Positions 60,401 through 64,000 of a stretch of DNA of 64,000 nucleotides are shown in pieces. The DNA is taken from contig JACAXG010000068.1 of assembly GCA_018881555.1 (NCBI GenBank), positions 4,152,791-4,216,790 of the forward strand, written 5' to 3'. The stretch is from Amblyornis subalaris (lineage: Eukaryota; Chordata; Aves; Passeriformes; Ptilonorhynchidae). A program made the position numbers and the translations under genes. Below the pieces are notes generated by a model. That model was not told the DNA's origin. It ran no database searches and was given only the letters and a program-made list of their open reading frames with translations. Position 1 is the first letter of the stretch. Every line of letters begins with the position of its first letter.

Positions 60401-62060
60401 AGCTCAGTTGCACAAAGGAACTGCGGAGAACTGCTTTCAAATGACTAAATCTGACACATTTCCTTTAAATATTACCTAATTCCAGGGGGTTTATTCTAGG
60501 CATTTCAACTCACATATGTATGGGATGTAATGTATAGATACAGAAGGGATGCTCCATTTCGTTCTGCTGTCAGAGCTGATTAACACGCCAGAGCAGGGTA
60601 TTTTTGTACAAACCAGGATAACCTCCTGCCATATCCTGCCTCATTCCCAGAGCTGTCAGTCCCTAGGCTAACTTCATCCTTATCTCCTGTTAAACATGTA
60701 GGGGTTTAGGTGATGTGATGCAGAATCAGAGAGGGTTTTTGTTGGGAAGTAAAATGAGCACTTGGAAATCTCTTGTTATGTGGACAGTGGAAGGAAAAAG
60801 CTTTTTATCTGCATCCTTTGTCTCTGCCCAGCACACTCCAGTGGAGGATCCCACAGTACTTAACAAAACAACTTGTCTCATAAATGTCCTGCAAAGAAAA
60901 CACTTGCAGATTCAAGATTTAGATGAGTTTCATCATGTATTAGTAATACACAGTATTCCAATATATTTGAATTATTTGCCCAGGATTACTGGGAAGGGAA
61001 CACAGAATCTGATTGTGCCTTTATTCTGCGTATATTCATTGGAACAAACAGTGAAGGAACAGGGATGTGGCAAAAGCCTTCTTAGATATCCAGCTGGTGC
61101 AACCAGAAGGGTAATAAAAATACACTAGTGATAAAGTAAAGGCTCATATATTATCTGAAGGAAGCACAGTTTCAATGATTTATGGAACGACCTTTTTCTG
61201 AAAGAAGCCTGTATGTCCTCATGAATAAGGCTGATTGCACTGTTAACGTAGTGTTCATATATTCTGAGTATTAAAACCGCTCTGGAAAATAAGTGGCTGG
61301 TTTACTGGATGCTCTTTGTCATTTCTTGGCAATTTTAGATGGCAATAAAGCTGTCATTCTGATTATTAGTGCTTTTCTGTGATGGAAGCAGGTTTTTTGG
61401 ACAGGGACTGTGTGAAGGGTCCGACAGAGTGGGAAGTGATGTGCAATAGCTGCAATTGCTACAGCCAGAAAATATCCTGTAACACCAGCTGGTCAGTTCT
61501 GACCCTGCCCTCTGACATTTTGCAACACTAATGCCAATTAAAACCAATGCAAACTGCTTTCCTAAACTTCTGTGCAAACTTTTGTCAAATCCTCGTGGTG
61601 GTACATCATCACAGCCAATTCTCATCCATTTCATTTGCTCCCAGACTTTCGCGAGGAGGAGTGTAGTCACTGAGCTGTCCCTCTCCAATGCCTCCAGAAC
61701 ACAAGCCATGCAGTGTGCTGGGAATCCAGACCCAGGGAGGCCCCTGTGCTCCAGGCAGCTGCAGAGCAATGTTTCCTTTCATCTGGCTCCTCTACCTTCC
61801 TCTTCTTCCATGTTGAAGGAGCACATCTGTACCTTTTGCAGCATGGACCTTAAACTGAGCCTGGTGTGAACCCATGCAGAAGTGTCTCCTTGAGAAACGC
61901 CACCTCTGAAAGGCTCATGAGCTTTCCCACTTCCACCCAGAGTCCTGTTAAACTATACAGGCCAAAAATTCATGGGCACCGCTTAGTGCTCAGCAAATCA
62001 TAAAGGAAAAGAGGGCAGCAAAGTAATATCAGGAAAAGGTTCTTCATTCAAAGGGTGATC
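48441..62060. other. Region between PKIG promoter candidate and SERINC3
   Basis: Thirteen kilobases, AT-rich from about 55 kb onward. A 20-bp tandem repeat (52461-52517) and a moderately CpG-rich patch (50.69-51.4 kb) are the only distinct features I can support. Long frames such as 60715-61128 (+) show no family resemblance and no splice logic. Confidence 0.6.
52461..52517. repeat. 20-bp tandem repeat with CACTTGA core, 2.85 copies
   Basis: Units AAAA(C/G)AAGTCACTTGACAGC occupy 52461-52480, 52481-52500 and, partly, 52501-52517. Each contains CACTTGA, whose reverse complement TCAAGTG is the NKX2-class homeodomain consensus. Confidence 0.85.
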
Positions 62061-62236
62061 GGGCAGTGGAACAGGCTCCCCAGGGCAGTGGTCACGGCCG
62101 CAAGCCTGCCAGAGCTCGAGGAATGTTTGGACAACACTCTCAGGCACATGGTGGGATTGTTGGGGTGTCCTGTGCAAGCCCAGGAGTTGGACTTGATCAT
62201 CCTGATGGGTCCCTTCCAACTCAGCCTATTCTGAGC
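61985..62236 (+). mobile_element. CR1-type LINE 3' fragment
   Basis: Landmarks: 'caaagggtgatcgggcagtg', 'gaacaggctccccagggcag', 'gtttggacaacactctcagg', 'gcccaggagttggacttgat' and 'gggtcccttccaactc', ending ATTCTGAG. This is a CR1 family 3' end in plus orientation, about 0.9 kb upstream of SERINC3. Confidence 0.85.
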
Positions 62237-62499
62237 TTCAGTGAGTTCTGGGGCACAAGGACTTGTGTCTGTTACCACGATGGGGCAAGAGTGGGAATGA
62301 GTTACAGATTCCACCCCAGTCAAACAGCTCGGAGTGGCTGGCCAGGTCCGTGGCCCTTGGCCAGGGCAGGTGACAGCAGTGTCCCCGTGCCCTGTGCCAC
62401 GGCCACCGCTCGCACCATGACCCATCCAGGCTCTACATGAAGTGGCAGGAGGCTGCCCGCTCGCTTCCACTCGCATCCCGGTTGTGGCGGTGGCTGCGG

Positions 62500-63180
62500 T
62501 GAGGTCAGCGGTGACGCGGGTGTAACTCACCCGGCCGTGACGCCTGTCACCGCGCCCGGCCACGCCCCGTGGGCCCGACGGCTCGGCGCTACCCGGGGCA
62601 CGGGCCGCGCCAGGGCGCCCTGCGTGCCGCTGGTGCTCAGGGGCCGGGAAACGCCGTGTGTTCCGTCATGAACCCACGCGGAGCGGGGGCGGCCCAGTGC
62701 CAGCCCGGTGCCACCTCGGTGCCAGCCCGGTGCCATGCCGGAGCCACCCCGGTCACACCCCGCTGCCACCGCGGCGACCGCCGCCCGCGCTGCTGCCATG
62801 GCAACGGCCGCGCGCCCGGGCACCGCCGAGCGCCCCCAGCGGCCGCGGGCAGGTACGGAGCGGCTGCCGGGCTGCCAATCAGCCTCACTGATTGGCTGTC
62901 GTGCTCTAGGAACCTCCCACTAGCTGACGTCCAGACCAATCAGCGCCCCTCTCCCCCTTCGCGAAGGCGGAAGCGGTGTTGATAAACAACATCGCCCCGC
63001 CCCCGCCCTTGGCCGACCCTGCCGCANCTCCCGCTGGCGCGCGGCCCCATCGCGCCTTCTCATTGGCGGGCGGCCGGATCCGAGAGGGGCGACAGCCAAT
63101 AAGCGGCGGCGGCGGCTCCCGCCTGGCGCCGCCCCGTGAGGCCGCGGCTGTGGGCGGAAGCAGGAAGCGGCGGCGGCGCC
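62500..63180 (+). promoter_or_regulatory. SERINC3: SERINC3 CpG-island promoter with five CCAAT boxes
   Basis: A CpG-rich, TATA-less region directly upstream of the SERINC3 ATG. CCAAT boxes (NF-Y sites) in alternating orientation lie at 62875-62879, 62891-62895 (reverse), 62936-62940, 63062-63066 (reverse) and 63096-63100. A CRE half site TGACGT is at 62925-62930. Clustered CCAAT boxes are characteristic of housekeeping and bidirectional promoters. A minus-strand donor at 62530 hints at divergent transcription. Confidence 0.75.
62697..62740. repeat. 22-bp GC-rich tandem duplication
   Basis: Two imperfect copies of a 22-bp unit (GTGCCAGCCCGGTGCCACCT...) lie at 62697-62718 and 62719-62740 in the SERINC3 CpG island. 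Confidence 0.75.
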
Positions 63181-63219
63181 ATGGGGGCAGTGCTGGGGGT
63201 CTGCTCGCTGGCCAGCTGG
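63181..63219 (+). CDS. SERINC3: SERINC3 exon 1
   Basis: The ATG is in a strong context (GCCATGG). Thirteen codons, [13 protein letters not shown], end in phase 0 at donor GTGAGT. Confidence 0.95.
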
Positions 63220-63879
63220 GTGAGTGCGGGGTTCCCCTCCCACCCCAAACCTGCCCTTTCGCACCCCAAACCTCCCCTCCATCCCGGGGAGAGGGTCCGG
63301 CCCGGAGCGGTGCCTCCGCCGTGGGCGGGTGAGCACTCTGAATCTGTGAATCCCCGCGGGTGCAGTCCCGGTCCCGCCGAAGCCGGGCCGGCGCCAGCCC
63401 CTTGGAGCAGAGCGGTGCCCGGCTGGAGCCATCCCTGTCCTTCCCGGGCAGCGCGCGGCTCGCCGGGCCGGGGCGGTTCGCTGGCNGACGGGCCCGCCTT
63501 GGCGAGGCCCCAGGGGCGGCCCAGGCCGATAAACCGGGTTATCTACGGCTGTTCGCAAACACGTTGTCAGTCAGAGGCGNCGATTAGCGGTTTATCTGCG
63601 CGGTCCGGGAGTGGAGTGTCTCTAAATGGAGCTCGGGTTTTCCCTCTCGNTGTCGCTTAACGCCCCGGTGTCAGCTGCGAGGGGAATGCCCTTACTATTC
63701 CTGTCTTTGCCCTTCAGATTCCGTGTCTGTGCAGCGGTGCCTCGTGTTTACTGTGCCGATGTTGTCCCAACAGCAAGAATTCGACAGTGACGCGTCTTAT
63801 CTATGCCTTCCTTCTCCTTCTCAGTACTGTGCTTGCCTGCATTATGCTGGCACCAGGGATGGAAGAGCAGCTGAAAAAG
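63181..63879 (+). CDS. SERINC3: SERINC3, N-terminal part (2 exons, continues beyond window)
   Basis: Joining 63181-63219 and 63718-63879 gives the first 67 residues of a serine incorporator. SERINC proteins are 10-11-pass membrane proteins of plasma membrane and endomembranes, linked to serine-derived lipid synthesis and lipid scrambling; SERINC3 is also known as an antiviral restriction factor in mammals. Visible: the family start [13 protein letters not shown], a cysteine-rich stretch [19 protein letters not shown] (16-36) typical of the family, and the start of the first clear membrane segment [20 protein letters not shown] (40-59). I prefer SERINC3 over SERINC1/2/5 from the exact N-terminus and the neighbours PKIG and ADA. 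The rest of the gene lies outside the window. Confidence 0.93.
63220..63717 (+). other. SERINC3: SERINC3 intron 1
   Basis: A 498-bp GC-rich intron; the CpG island extends into it. The acceptor is CCCTTCAG. Confidence 0.9.
63718..63879 (+). CDS. SERINC3: SERINC3 exon 2
   Basis: 54 codons, from [10 protein letters not shown] to MEEQLKK, in phase 0 between acceptor CAG and donor GTATGG. It holds the cysteine cluster and a hydrophobic helix. The remaining 121 bp of the window are intron 2. Confidence 0.94.
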
Positions 63880-64000
63880 GTATGGAGAGGAAAAACCTCT
63901 TTCTGACTGTTTTAAAAGCCATTATTTGTGCCAGTGACTATTGATTCTCTTTACTTGGAATGAATTATGTGTGAGACACAAACACCCAGTGTCCTTGTTC

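Noticed and set aside
60715..61128. 137-residue plus-strand frame
   Set aside because: No recognisable domain, AT-rich context, no promoter or splice support; compatible with chance in 64 kb.
1..64000. CRISPR arrays, prokaryotic operons, tRNA or rRNA genes, intact retroviral genes
   Set aside because: None was seen; the window is an ordinary vertebrate locus with truncated CR1 elements only.

Overview
The window is vertebrate, almost certainly avian, nuclear DNA. Three protein-coding genes with GT-AG introns can be reconstructed: ADA (adenosine deaminase, + strand, complete coding region 9129-27541 in 11 coding exons), PKIG (cAMP-dependent protein kinase inhibitor gamma, - strand, both coding exons, 33054-31604) and the first two coding exons of SERINC3 (+ strand, from 63181, running off the right edge). 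The order ADA - PKIG - SERINC3, with PKIG opposite to the other two, is the order I know from human 20q13.12, read from the other end. The bird assignment rests on several 3'-truncated CR1 LINE tails with their ATTCTGTG/ATTCTATG-like ends, on short introns, and on GC-rich CpG-island promoters. Scattered single N bases are assembly ambiguities; none falls in a called coding exon.

Layout. 1-8.2 kb: intergenic upstream of ADA, with a CpG-rich minisatellite block at about 0.43-0.96 kb and no gene I can name. 8.2-9.0 kb: two CR1 tails. 9.0-9.6 kb: GC-rich ADA promoter, exon 1 and short GC-rich tandem repeats. 9.6-27.5 kb: ADA body; introns 1 and 5 hold motif clusters that look like hematopoietic-type and intestinal-type enhancers. 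27.5-30.75 kb: ADA 3' end and the ADA/PKIG convergent intergenic region. 30.75-33.08 kb: PKIG 3' UTR and its two coding exons. 33.1-62.5 kb: PKIG 5' intronic/upstream DNA without recognisable coding sequence, containing a CpG island with a good minus-strand splice donor at 47.9 kb (candidate PKIG first exon), one reverse CR1 and several small tandem repeats. 62.5-63.2 kb: GC-rich SERINC3 promoter with five CCAAT boxes, possibly bidirectional. 63.18-64 kb: SERINC3 exons 1 and 2.

The gene products are not an operon-like system. ADA deaminates adenosine and deoxyadenosine in purine salvage, PKIG inhibits and exports the PKA catalytic subunit, and SERINC3 is a multipass membrane protein. I found no undescribed multi-gene system. 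The most useful leads are regulatory: a perfect HNF1 palindrome in ADA intron 5, a GATA/E-box cluster in ADA intron 1, the NF-Y array at SERINC3, the unannotated PKIG promoter candidates, and G-rich short repeats (CGG, GGGGCC) at the ADA 5' end.
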